Part shown: positions 23,715 through 33,954 of the stretch, piece by piece
Layout of the letters: each line of letters begins with the position of its first letter
Numbering within the stretch: position 1 is the stretch's first letter
NCBI GenBank assembly: GCA_950295325.1
Contig: OX485809.1
Span: forward strand, 21,950,001-22,014,000
From: Polytrichum commune
Taxonomy: Eukaryota; Streptophyta; Polytrichopsida; Polytrichales; Polytrichaceae
Length of the DNA stretch: 64,000 nucleotides
Direction: 5' to 3'
Made by a program: the position numbers and the translations under genes
Notes under the pieces: generated by a model
What the model was told of the DNA's origin: nothing
The model's input: the letters and a program-made list of their open reading frames with translations, nothing else
Databases searched by the model: none

Positions 23715-25130
23715 AGTTAGTGTTGTTGAAAGCTCGAGGAGGAGTTCATTTCTATAACTGTTTGTTGGCCATAGTCAAACACCTCTGCTTCAATCCACCA
23801 AAGTTGGGGGTTCTAACTTAACTCCACTTGAACGCTCTTTAAACATTATAAATTGTCAAAAGTGGGTCAAAATGTTGTAGCAAGGCGTGATTTATTGGTA
23901 GACTTTCAAAATAACTCCAATATAAGACAAATTAAAAGGAATGACTTTCTTTGTACATGTTTTGTAATATTTTAATGAAAATTTTGCTTGGAATCCATCC
24001 ATTCACCCATTCATCGTCCAATCAATCAATCACTCCGTCGTTCATTTATGTGGCTTTATGAAGTTGGGCGAGTATGCATGGCTATTTCAACCCTTTTTCT
24101 TCAAGTTATATAATTGGTACTAGAACGAGACCTTCATTTATTACCTGAAGTGCAAATGAAGTTAGAAATTATTTGGCGTAGATAGTAAGGAACACCAACA
24201 ACATTGACTATTGTCAATAGTGATGAAGGCCACATTGGTCATGATCGTACGAGCACAATTACTTATTATGCAAAGGGACTATGTTATACGACGGGCATCA
24301 AGAGCCTCAAAATCACATTACCATAGTTTATAGAAGTGTACTTGAATATGTTTCAAAATTCAAAAAATTAAGTAAAGCCTAAAAGTAAGATGGAAAATTT
24401 TACAATAATTTTTTTTATTAAGCATTGAACGTTCAATTCTATCTCATGTTGTCTAAATCAAGGCATTGTTTTGTTGGTACCTTAGATGGCCAATTCAAAG
24501 ATGGCAGAAGACTAATTCATGCCTTACACATCCTTCCAATTCTTGAGCTCAATTACATCCAGTGGCTCTCATTGGCTAAACCAACTCTAAAAGTGGTCCC
24601 TGCTGGTAGGAACCGTTCATTGGTGCCCCGCACTGGTAAGTGTGGGTGGGCTATTAAACAATAAGAGAATTCCCAAAATCAAACCTAAAGGAAATTCTTT
24701 TGGGGACTAAATGGCAACCACCTTATGAAAGATGCACAAATGATAGTTCCAAACCCCTCAAATTCTAATTTATATCTCATTTAAGTTTGATTGGCCAAGG
24801 CTACCTATTTAATTTATGAACCTAGCAAAAAAATAAAATCCTTTGATGAGGTTTTGAGTTCACTAACGGTCGTTTACTGGGGCCATCAACTTGAAAGTGT
24901 TGTTACGAATCTAAGTATAAAATCATGTAAAATTTATATAATACATTATCACTGCAAGGATCATAGGTTGTTGTCATTGACTCTTTACCACAACAAGGTA
25001 AATTTTAGGCATTCAAATCTATAATGCATCAACCTTAGAATATTGTTTCTCTTGATGTTCTAATAAACTAAAACCGAGTTTCAATTTGCTATGTAAATGG
25101 AGGGATACATGACTAAGACAAAACTTCAAG
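23715..25130. other. intergenic, no gene seen
   Basis: AT-rich sequence with only short frames of unrecognised content. No structural RNA or clear transposon end identified. Confidence 0.35.
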
Positions 25131-25137
25131 ATGATTA

Positions 25138-25441
25138 AGTACACTAAATATATGATTTTAGTGTGGGGCTCATCCTTCATAATTGACCCACAAATATGAA
25201 CATTAAACTCTTTGTTGTTGTGGACCACATGATATACCATGACCATGGATTTATTTGGGACAACAAGTTACGACAATTGGCATAAACAACATGACAAGTG
25301 ACACAAAAAAACGAGATGTTTCAATCATTAGTACCAAGACAACACGTATATTTGATAGAGTTTACGAATTAATGTGGTCCATGATACACATGTGGCACAT
25401 TAGACTCTAAGGCCACACTAAGTGAGATGTATAGTGTAGTT
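25138..25441. mobile_element. candidate MITE with GTACACTAAATA / TATAGTGTAG ends
   Basis: The left end AGTACACTAAATATATGATT pairs loosely with the complement of the right end ATGTATAGTGTAGT over about 30 bp with several mismatches. It belongs to the CTACACTAAATA-type group. No target duplication was identified. Confidence 0.45.
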
Positions 25442-25500
25442 GTGGGTAACACCCAATGAAATCACTCAAAATTTGTGGCTTGGTGTGCAAGGTATTTTCA

Positions 25501-25736
25501 AGTGAGAGAAAATCATTGCATACCAACGTACCTCTCATTCATCCAACAACAACAACTTGAACTAGTATGTAGGCTGGAGATTGCCTTTGCAATATAATTT
25601 AACACCGAAATGAATCTCAAAGACCCGAAATGAATCTAGCTTCCCATGTTTAAAATGAGTCAGGACAAACCTATAAGGGATAAGTTTCTAACATGGATGA
25701 ATAAGAGGCACACTCGTACACAAGAATTCCCTCATT
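25501..25736. mobile_element. MITE, GAGAGGGAATTATTG family
   Basis: The left end GAGAGAAAATCATTGCATAC and the complement of the right end (GAGGGAATTCTTGTGTACGA) match imperfectly over about 45 bp. It is collinear with copies at 27513-27745, 28151-28372 and 30151-30385. Shared interior blocks are 'CATCCAACA', 'TTAACACCGAAATG' and 'CAAAGACCC'. Confidence 0.7.
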
Positions 25737-25839
25737 GAATTTCAAACAAAGAAAAAATAACGTCAGAGTCTTTTACCCTGACATGCGATGTCCATTCACT
25801 GCCTCCCTCTCATGTCCGAAATTGAACCTCAAACATCAT

Positions 25840-25990
25840 CAGCGTGCCTCTCATTCATCCAACAACAACACCTGAACTAGTATCTATGTTGGGAGGGACC
25901 TTTTTAAGTGTAACTTAACACCGAAATGCGCTTCAAAGACCCAAATTAGTCTAGCTTGGAACGTTTAAAGTGAATCAATCACAAACCGTC
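25840..25990. mobile_element. partial copy of the GAGAGGGAATTATTG MITE
   Basis: Starts inside the family at 'GTGCCTCTCATTCATCCAAC' and runs to 'CACAAACCGTCATATAC'. Both terminal portions are lost. It abuts the hAT-like fold-back. Confidence 0.6.
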
Positions 25991-25998
25991 ATATACAC

Positions 25999-26420
25999 TG
26001 CTCGGGGAGACAGATGAACCGGTTGAGTTTGAGAAATAACTGGTTGAAGTTGGAGACTTGAGGAGAAAGAATTACCCACCGTTAAGGAGGAATCTATGGA
26101 AGAATATACCTCCTCAAATGAATGAAAGCAAAAGCGGAAGATTATGTCAACATGAAAATTATGAAAAATTACATGGATGCTCATCAGTACATGAGGTTTT
26201 TGGGCATATAGAGTCGGTCAAGATCCGAGTGATTCTAAATCCAGCCGGTTACATGTTGACATCATCTTCCAGTTTTGCTTTCATTCATTTGAGGTATATT
26301 CTTCCATAGATTCCTCTAAAATGATCGGTAATTCTCCTGAGGTCTCCAACTTCAACCGGTTATTCCTCAAACTCAACCGGTTCATCGGTAACTAACCACC
26401 GGTTCTCCCCGGAGAACCGG
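25999..26420. repeat. inverted pair of CCGGTT hAT-like MITEs (fold-back, about 155-bp arms)
   Basis: The left arm (25999-26154, minus orientation) and right arm (26252-26420, plus orientation) are reverse complements over about 155 bp with few mismatches. Both contain 'GAACCGGTTGAGTTTGAG', 'AGGAATCTATGGAAGAATAT' and 'AAATGAATGAAAGCAAAA'. The loop is about 97 nt. The plus-oriented copy extends leftward into the loop (TTTTTGGGCATATAGAGTCG). The transcript would form a very long hairpin. Confidence 0.85.
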
Positions 26421-26429
26421 TTCATACAC

Positions 26430-27510
26430 AAGGATTCTTGCACCGAATTTTGGGCATCATTAGAACTCCATTATTTGACTTATCCGAGAGTTGATGAGTA
26501 CGTTATAAATGAGAATAGGTATTTAGGCACATTTGACTTTTAAAGTTTAAAGAGAATGATTGTCAACCTGCAAGGTTCATGTGACAGGCAGCAATAATGA
26601 CCGTTGGGGTTTCATTTTTGTACTACAATATTGAAAGCCTCTAGAATAACTTCAAATATAGCCTTTCCTTTTTGGCAGTGCACAACTTCTTAATTTATGT
26701 CCGTTTAAGAACTTAAGGTAAGCGGGTCATTAACGGACACTTTTTCTTCTTCTCTGAACTGATTTCTCATAAGATATGGACGCATGCAAATAGTGCGAGA
26801 TTATTAGCAATTCCAAATAGTGCTTGTAGTGACTTCCCTCATATTCCTTGGAGCTCATATGCATACCCTATCCATTAGCAAAGTGTAGATTCTCCGAGTT
26901 GTTTATTGATCATATAGGTTCCGTCAATTCTGTTGACTATTGTAAGAGGCATAACATCTTATATTGCATCATGGATTATCATGATCAATATTAGGCCAAC
27001 GGGCTCACATTCACACCGGTACTTGGCTCTGGGCGTTACTTTTTTTTTGTTTGTTGATTATTGCGTCTAGAATGGATAACATATTTTGAGCATGTGGTCC
27101 AGGCTCTTTACAACATAAGTATTTTAGGTGTATTCTCCGTTTTTAGATCCACACCAAACCGTTCACCACTCAAATATGGGTGCCCATTTGAGACGAGGCA
27201 TTGCATGAGGAGGCACATCTATCTTAGAACTTTCATAAGCTTATGACCCCTCATATTCAAGGGCATTTGAGAACACCATACTAAACATGTGATCCAATGC
27301 GGGCATTAAAATTGATGTGCCACATTGAGAGTGGTCTTTGTGACTTGTCATATAGTGCCAAGTGTCATGTGGCACCTCCTCTAGTTGCCACCCAACGATG
27401 GCAAGACCATTAATGTGGGTTGTTGTTGAATGGTGTAGGCCACACTTGACCATATGTTTAGTGTACCTATCACTAACATTTTATCTAGACTAGTTACGTG
27501 TACCCAAACC
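26430..27510. other. intergenic; interspersed repeat copy, no gene
   Basis: 26770-27230 is a third copy of the repeat at 11580-11960 and 14320-14640. It is interrupted around 26945-27060 by unrelated sequence, which suggests an insertion. No coding frame supported. Confidence 0.45.
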
Positions 27511-27512
27511 AA

Positions 27513-27745
27513 AGAGAGGGAATAATCGTATATGAGCGTCCTCTTAGTCATCCAACATTAAAACCCTAAAATATTGCGCAGGCCAAAAGTTACTTTTTAA
27601 AGTTGATTTGACACCAAAAGGAGTTTAGAAGACTTTGATTTAGTGTACTCTAGGCCATTTGAGATGAATTGGCCACAAACATATAGGAGGTCGTTGATAA
27701 GGTGGATGGATGAAAGGTACGCTCATCAACGATAATTCTTCTCTC
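27513..27745. mobile_element. MITE, GAGAGGGAATTATTG family
   Basis: Begins GAGAGGGAATAATCGTATAT and ends near 'CGCTCATCAACGATAATTCT'. The interior is collinear with the copy at 30151-30385 ('TTTGAGA(C/T)GAATTGGCCA', 'GGTGGATGGATGA'). Confidence 0.7.
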
Positions 27746-27877
27746 CTTCCAAGTGAACTCCATATTTACACTCAAATCACATATGAGAGATATTGCTTTC
27801 ATAATGGCTAAATGCATGTGATCTTGAAATTGATAGGTAAGTTGTCCCCTTAGTTACAAGTTTAACACCAAAGATCA

Positions 27878-27953
27878 TGGGGAGAGGGTATTTGCCTATG
27901 ACCTTCAACTTGGGAGGTCGTTGCTCTATCCAACTCAGCTAAGAATGCAGTAC
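27878..27953 (-). other. tRNA-like sequence, probable SINE head or tRNA relic
   Basis: On the minus strand it reads TTAGCTGAGTTGGATAGAGC, a good RNA polymerase III A box / tRNA D-arm. A possible anticodon arm ACGAC-CTCCCAA-GTTGA follows (anticodon CCC, one mismatched pair). A degraded B-box/T-arm region comes next (GGTCATAGGCAAATACC instead of GGTTCGAATCC). The acceptor stem does not pair, so it is not a functional tRNA gene. A tRNA-derived SINE 5' end or a decayed tRNA are the options. Confidence 0.55.
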
Positions 27954-28150
27954 AATACTAACCTTCGTTGATTTGTAAACTGCAAAGAAAGAAGTTTCCT
28001 TCTTTTTTTTCCCCTCTTCCGTTGTCTTTGTATAACAAATGAAAGGCACGCAATGTAAGAACGGCGCCAACTCTCGACCAAGTCAAAATCATACATAAAG
28101 CCAAAAAAATTAAATATTTAAATATTTTGCTTGATAATTTGGACAAGAGG

Positions 28151-28372
28151 AGAGAAAAAACATTATTGTATATGAGAGTACCGCTCATTCATACAACACA
28201 AATCCCCTGAAATAGTATGCAACCCATAAGTTACTTCTAAAGTTGATTTGACACCAGAATTAGCTTCAAAGACCCCGAAAAAATCTACTCGAGGTCATAT
28301 GAAATGACTCAGCAACAACCTTATAGGGATTAATGTTGGGTAGGTGAGAGGTATGCTCGTATATACCGTAGT
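28151..28372. mobile_element. MITE, GAGAGGGAATTATTG family
   Basis: Begins GAGAGAAAAAACATTATTGT and ends GAGGTATGCTCGTATATAC. The interior is collinear with the other copies ('GTTGATTTGACACCAGAATT', 'CAAAGACCCCGAAAAAATCT'). Confidence 0.65.
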
Positions 28373-28379
28373 ACCATAG

Positions 28380-29060
28380 CTGGTTCGTTCAAAAATAATT
28401 CTAAAAATAAAAAACGTAAAAATTATGAAATTATGAAGACAGAAAAACGAAAATAAAATAAATTAATTTTTGCAATCTTTTGGTGTTTCTAAGCCATTTA
28501 AGGTCATTTTTACTGATTTTTTTGCTAAAAATGAAAATTGAGAAATTCAGTTTTTTGAGAGGCGAACCTTATTTTTTCAAAATAAATAAATATTCGTTCG
28601 CCAGGGGACGAACCAGCTATTGTGTTACGGGTAATAAATCCTTCTCTCTCTCTCTAGATCATGTTCTAGACCTCGAATTGGACTTAATCAACACAAATTT
28701 CACCAAAAGGCCATTAAGTAGGCGGGACCCCATAGGCACATGCATGGTCATCAATTAACCCAAACTCTACCGACATAGTAACTTAGAGATCCCTATTCCT
28801 AAAATCCAGGTGTTGAAAACATAGACACTGACTTGGTGCATTGAAGTTCAAGGATGATGGACGCAAGGGCTAAGTTATACATACAGATAGCTCACTTGAA
28901 ATGGTGAAGAATTCTAACACACGAGGCGTCTTGACAGGTAGCCAATATTCATTGTTATTTTCAACACTTCGAAAGACAACAACTACACTAAATATTGTGA
29001 TGTAGTGTTTTTAGAGGTATGAAAGAACATCCCATTCATGCTTGTGTAAAAAAACATATT
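28380..29060. other. intergenic, no gene seen
   Basis: Very AT-rich at 28390-28580, with a short (CT)n run at about 28641-28654. One isolated CTACACTAAATATTGTGATG end lies at 28983. No coding frame is supported. Confidence 0.4.
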
Positions 29061-29064
29061 ATAT

Positions 29065-29284
29065 CTACACTAAATATTTGTATGTAGTGTCACTTACTAT
29101 TTGGAATTATGTAATCTTATAACTATTTGTTGTATATCTCATCTTTTGCCAATAAAGGTTAGATTGGTTTTTGGACATTATAGAACATTAACATCTTTAC
29201 TTGGTAAACAATTACATCAACACTAAGAATATATGACGTTGTACTCCAAATAGTAAGTGACACTAAATACCATATTTAGTGTAG
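29065..29284. mobile_element. MITE with CTACACTAAATAT terminal repeats (220 bp)
   Basis: The left end CTACACTAAATATTTGTATG continues 'TAGTGTCACTTACTATTTGG'. The complement of the right end reads CTACACTAAATATGGTATTT followed by the same 'TAGTGTCACTTACTATTTGG', so the TIR is about 42 bp. Non-coding interior. Confidence 0.85.
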
Positions 29285-29289
29285 AAGGT

Positions 29290-30145
29290 TATACAAAATA
29301 AATTAAGCATTTGGAAAGGCTCGACCAATAGTGACATGTATAGGAATTTTTCTATTGGGTCATGGTGTGAAGTTAAACAATTTATTTCTACTAATAATCA
29401 TTTCATCAATACACCGTTTTAACACTTAACGAGGTACACTAACAAATGGGTCATCTGGAGACTCATGAACATCAAACATCAAACATTTTTTTTTGAGGAT
29501 CTAGAAGGGGGGTTATCATTTTGTAACATTCATGACATTTTAACACTCACCGAGGTAACATCTATGGAGGGGTGTTTGTATTGTCTTGCTCTTTGAGCTA
29601 GGCCCCCACCAAAGTTACCTAAAGATGAAAATGTAATGGACTAAACTAAACAGTTATTTGACGTGGTCCTAATTACCTATTCATCATCTCGACCTTGCAT
29701 GAGCTGTCATGTAATCACTAGGTGGCATATTAGAGAGGGTGTCATATGACATTTGTTGCCACATGACAAGTCATGAAGAATCACTCTAATCAACATGGCA
29801 CACCAATTTAAACATCCACACTAAATCACATGTTTAGTGTGACTATACAACACTAAAAATTGCCTTTTATTTCAACTCGTCTCCAAAATTAACATCACAA
29901 ACCCCAAATTAGCGTGGTGGGACTCATTTGGGTTAATAGAAACCACAAACTTATAGGAGACTAATTTTCACTACACCTCCTTACCTTGGTAAGAATGCTA
30001 TGGGCCCAACTCTAAGATCAAGACATCTAACTACCATGGCCTTATATATAGCCCCCAATAGCCCCGTATTTATGTGATTTAACTAGAATGTACTCGACAC
30101 TCACATGCAATCCACATTGGGACACCTTTATGTGGCGTTGGGCTT
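29290..30145. other. intergenic; scattered CACTAAA motifs
   Basis: No coding region. A palindromic end CCACACTAAATCACATGTTTAGTGTG lies at about 29817-29842 and resembles the other CTACACTAAATA elements, but no partner end was found. Confidence 0.35.
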
Positions 30146-30150
30146 TGTGG

Positions 30151-30385
30151 GAGAGAGGGAATTATTGCACACGAACATATCTTTCGTCCATCCAACACAA
30201 AAGCCTCAAAATAGTATCCATCCTAGAGGTTTTTATTTATCTCGACACAAAAATCAACTTAAATACCATGAATTAATATAGTCCAAGTCCTTTGAGACGA
30301 ATTGGCCATAAACCTACAAGGGCCAAATTTTTATGTTGGATGGATGGATGAGAAGTATGCTTGTATGTAATAATTCCCTCTCTTT
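30151..30385. mobile_element. MULE-like MITE, GAGAGGGAATTATTG family, with 10-bp duplication
   Basis: Flanked by the direct repeat GGCTTTGTGG (30141-30150 and 30386-30395). Termini GAGAGAGGGAATTATTGCAC and ...ATGTAATAATTCCCTCTC are inverted partners. A 9-11-bp duplication suggests a Mutator-like origin for the whole family. This is the best-preserved of at least five copies between 25.5 and 30.4 kb. Confidence 0.8.
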
Positions 30386-30399
30386 GGCTTTGTGGCGTC

Positions 30400-32045
30400 T
30401 ATAGTAAACTCATCTCCTATGGTTGAAGAAACTCGGGTAAAAAACTATCACTTATTAGATTGAGGGCCAACATATCCCAATTGAACCCCACCAAACTAAA
30501 TTTAAGATCCCTCCATGTCAATTTTGGGATCAAACAATCTTAAATGAAAGTTTTTAGAACTATAGAATAGCTCAACGCATGTTCACCTTCCCAATGGCCG
30601 AGGTTACCTATACACCATGAAGCTCTAGCCCCCTTATGTACCCTCACTACAATATGTGTGATTAAGGCCTCTTTCTTATGGGCTTCGGATATTCCCTTTG
30701 TTACATTATTTGCCACAAGTCATGTTGACAAGGGTTGAAACCCTAAATCATCCCCATGTATCAAGGAAACCCTAGGTTGTTTGGACAATAATGGTCTCAC
30801 CTTGGTGGCACTTATATTATGAGACAACCATAGTTAAGGACTAGACAATCACCATGGGCCAGGAGGGGCAAGAAGGTTACCTAACAGAATAATTTGGGAC
30901 CCGTCTCCTTTAGACCCTCCAATCATGGAGAGATATGGCTTAAATCGAACTTGGCAGGAGAACAAGAATTATGCTCTAGGGAAGTCATCCTCTTCCTCAA
31001 TTATGGAACACCACCTCAAACGCCAAATGATTATGTTAGCCTAACACTACTTCACCACAAAGAAATTCAACCAATCGCACGACGACACGTGTCTCACATT
31101 TGGGGGAAAAAAACAACTATTTCACACATGAAAGGTAGTTCCAAAAAGGGTCGGTCCACTACCGCGTCAACTTCCTTATACGCTCGGGAACGCTCGGCAT
31201 CGGGAACTACGACCTCGAGCCCAACCGCCGTTTCCTTGGGACCTCCAATAGTTTGTCCCCTTAGTTCCCAAGCTGTTTTTATATAAGGCTCTCGAGGGCT
31301 TGGCCCGCAAGCCATGGCCTGGGTGCTATATCATTCTCCAATAGTTCTAAACGTGGCTAAATCGGTCGAGGTTTTCCGATCCCTTGTGCATATCGATGCG
31401 TGCAAAACACTCTCCCTCTCCGTCGAAGGCCACTTTTGGTCTAGGGTTTATTTGTAAAAGTAAAGCACATGAAACGATGGGCTTCGGTCCCGAACCTTGA
31501 GTTTATGAGAATTAACACAAGGTCGTGCAAGTTTTCTGAATGCGTAGATTATCATACACAAAGAGTGGTGTTGAGCTATTAAGAACCGATGTTCTAGTTT
31601 GTCCCACTAGGATGGGTGGGCCAAGCTAGTCTTATATAGGCCGATCCGGGGTTTAAGATAGCGAGTATCATGCGTGTACCCTGTTTTGAATCCTAAACCT
31701 CTCTTAAAGTTTGAGAGGTGAAAAGTGGAAGCCCCAAGAATTTCACCCAACTTTAAAAATAAACTTTGATACACGATGAGCTCTTAATAGAAAGGTCTCT
31801 CAAAGAAGGATCAATCCCAAGGTTTCGTCCCTCTTTGAGAAACTTTATGAATAACTCTAATGTTAAGCACAATTATATCCTTAAAAATCATGCATATTTG
31901 TTGAACTTATTACCCAAACATGTTTTGTGTTTGAGTGCAAATCTGTGCTAAGCTGCACAACGAATATTACTGTAATATAAGATAATTGATCTTCTGATTT
32001 CCAAGGATGGTTCTTCTATACCGGTTCAATCAATAAGTGTGGGTC
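30400..32045. other. intergenic; GC-richer patch with TATA-like motifs, no gene recognised
   Basis: A frame of 130 codons (30894-31286, +) has no recognisable content. TATA-like motifs occur at about 31275 (TTTTTATATAAGGC) and 31632 (CTTATATAGG) with GC-richer flanks. This could be the promoter region of a decayed LTR element, but no LTR pair, primer-binding site or polyprotein was found. Confidence 0.3.
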
Positions 32046-32052
32046 GTGTTCA

Positions 32053-32549
32053 GGGCCACTTCACACACGAGACTGAGAGCCCGTGACCATTCCACTTTAA
32101 GCACTCTCATTGGTGGAAAAGGCGGAGCCGGTCTAACTTCGCTTCCCACTACGCTTGAGGGACCAACGGAGTATGTGAACACAAGATGGATGTAAAGTAC
32201 ACATGGATTCCTACATGGTATCAAACGGATCATGCTTCATGGTCACTTGGACTATTTTCAAAAACCACTTCTTGTAGGTAGGCCTAACATAAAACCTGGA
32301 GACCATGGCACTCCGAACGCTCACAACCGTTGTTTTCTTCTATTTTATCATGCGTGAGGACCCGCATGAATAGAAATTCATTGAAATAGCATTCGGTTGA
32401 GGGCATGTTCACAGATGACTTCACACTACACTTGAAGGTCCGTGACCACACTACAAAATTTTGGAGGTGTCTTGAGACAACCTTTGGACACTTTCTTTTG
32501 GGCTCACAATTTCATGGTCATGGCTCTTGGCTCATGTGCAAAGTGGCCC
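32053..32549. mobile_element. Harbinger-like MITE, copy 2 (497 bp)
   Basis: Starts GGGCCACTTCACACACGAGA, ends ...AAAGTGGCCC, and is flanked by a perfect 3-bp duplication TCA (32050-32052 and 32550-32552). It is nearly identical to the copy at 15195-15694 over most of its length, so the family has moved fairly recently. No open frame of significance. Confidence 0.9.
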
Positions 32550-33271
32550 TCAGTTTCTAGTTTCCTACAATATAAAATATTGTAGTTTCCTACGTTTTAG
32601 GTTCCTACAATATCAAGTGTTGTGCGACATAGCATTTCTACATGCATCAATATATTAAATCAATGAATATCGATTTTCTAACAAATATATCCTTGTTGAG
32701 ATCCATGAATTTTGTTATAAACTACAACATTCATGGCGATATAACCTTTTGTGAAATGGGCCATTGTAACATCTCCTCAAATGATACATGACACACTAGC
32801 GACTCTCTCACCACGAACTTACTTGTTTTCATTTATATACATGAAATCCATCCTAGGTAGAGTGGTCTAGACACCCATCTATTTGAGATGCCCCCCACTA
32901 CACCATTTATGGTATTTAGTGTCACATGTGGAATAGTGTCATTTACCTTATTTTGAGGTGTATGCTAGGTTACACTGATGATTAACAACTCCACCAAAAG
33001 TGTCACCTCTTGACACTTTTGGTGCACTTCAAAAGTAACACCGGTTTCGTTAAAAGTGCACATTAGCATGTGCACTTTTTGGAGGGATTATTTTTTAATA
33101 TTTTATTCTCAACTTTTGGAATGATTGCGCAATAAATTCGTACTTTGACAAAAATATTTTCAAATATTATTAGTTTCAAATAATTCCAAGACAAGGCTTA
33201 TACACTATATGACCATCATATTTATATTGTGTTTTATTTTTTTAGTAAAACAATTTAGGTTATGAAATATA

Positions 33272-33634
33272 TCAAAGGAATAAAACACATCCGTTTGTAT
33301 ATAGCTTAAAATACATTATTTCTAAACCTAATGAAAAGTGTGATACATACACCTCACCCTTGGACCAAACACATGAAAATAAATTGAAACTAAGTGACAC
33401 AACATTTGCTTCACCATAGAAGTAATAATATTGAAGTTGATGGTTCCAAAGAAAATAACGACATACTTGTGTCACCTTATATTGAAATATCAATATATAA
33501 TATAACAAACATTTTTTTCCCAAACTATATAAAAAAATTTCAACAGCATCTCCAATGATGTTGGCGCATTTCAAAACATAAGAAGAAATTGCATTTGAGG
33601 CTTTTGAAACAACGAATATCTCGCAAGAATCCAT
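33272..33634 (-). CDS. unrecognised 120-codon open frame inside the 4.1-kb element (doubtful)
   Basis: ATG-started frame of 120 codons on the minus strand in AT-rich sequence. The 5' part (MDSCEIFVVSKASNAISSYV) looks protein-like, and a readable but stop-containing stretch continues upstream to about 33800. The 3' part is low quality (FYGEANVV..., many F/Y). I recognise no family. It may be a fragment of a captured gene or simply chance. Confidence 0.2.
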   Translation of the reverse strand: MDSCEIFVVSKASNAISSYVLKCANIIGDAVEIFLYSLGKKCLLYYILIFQYKVTQVCRYFLWNHQLQYYYFYGEANVVSLSFNLFSCVWSKGEVYVSHFSLGLEIMYFKLYTNGCVLFL

Positions 33635-33954
33635 ATCATGTCTATAGGCATGAGTAACAGTTTTTTGAACAATTTCTCCTTTGGACCATGCTTTAGAATA
33701 CCATACTTATTTTCCATCTACGGATAAGTATAAATCTTTAGGAACACATGCTTCTCATCGCGTGTGAGAAACCATCCATAATCCTTAAAAGCATTCGAAG
33801 GCTTTAAATATTTATTCGGGAGGCCTTGGAAGGCCCACCCCCTTGTCCCGCATAATATCACCTTCAACCTCACTTTTTACAAGCACACATAAACCATTTC
33901 AAAGACATAAAAATATCCCCTAAACACATTATATTTTATGCAATCACAATAAAA

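Noticed and set aside
30894-31286. 130-codon frame and TATA-like motifs as a gene
   Set aside because: The TATA-like motifs lie at or after the end of the frame, the product is unrecognised, and no LTR or gene structure could be established.
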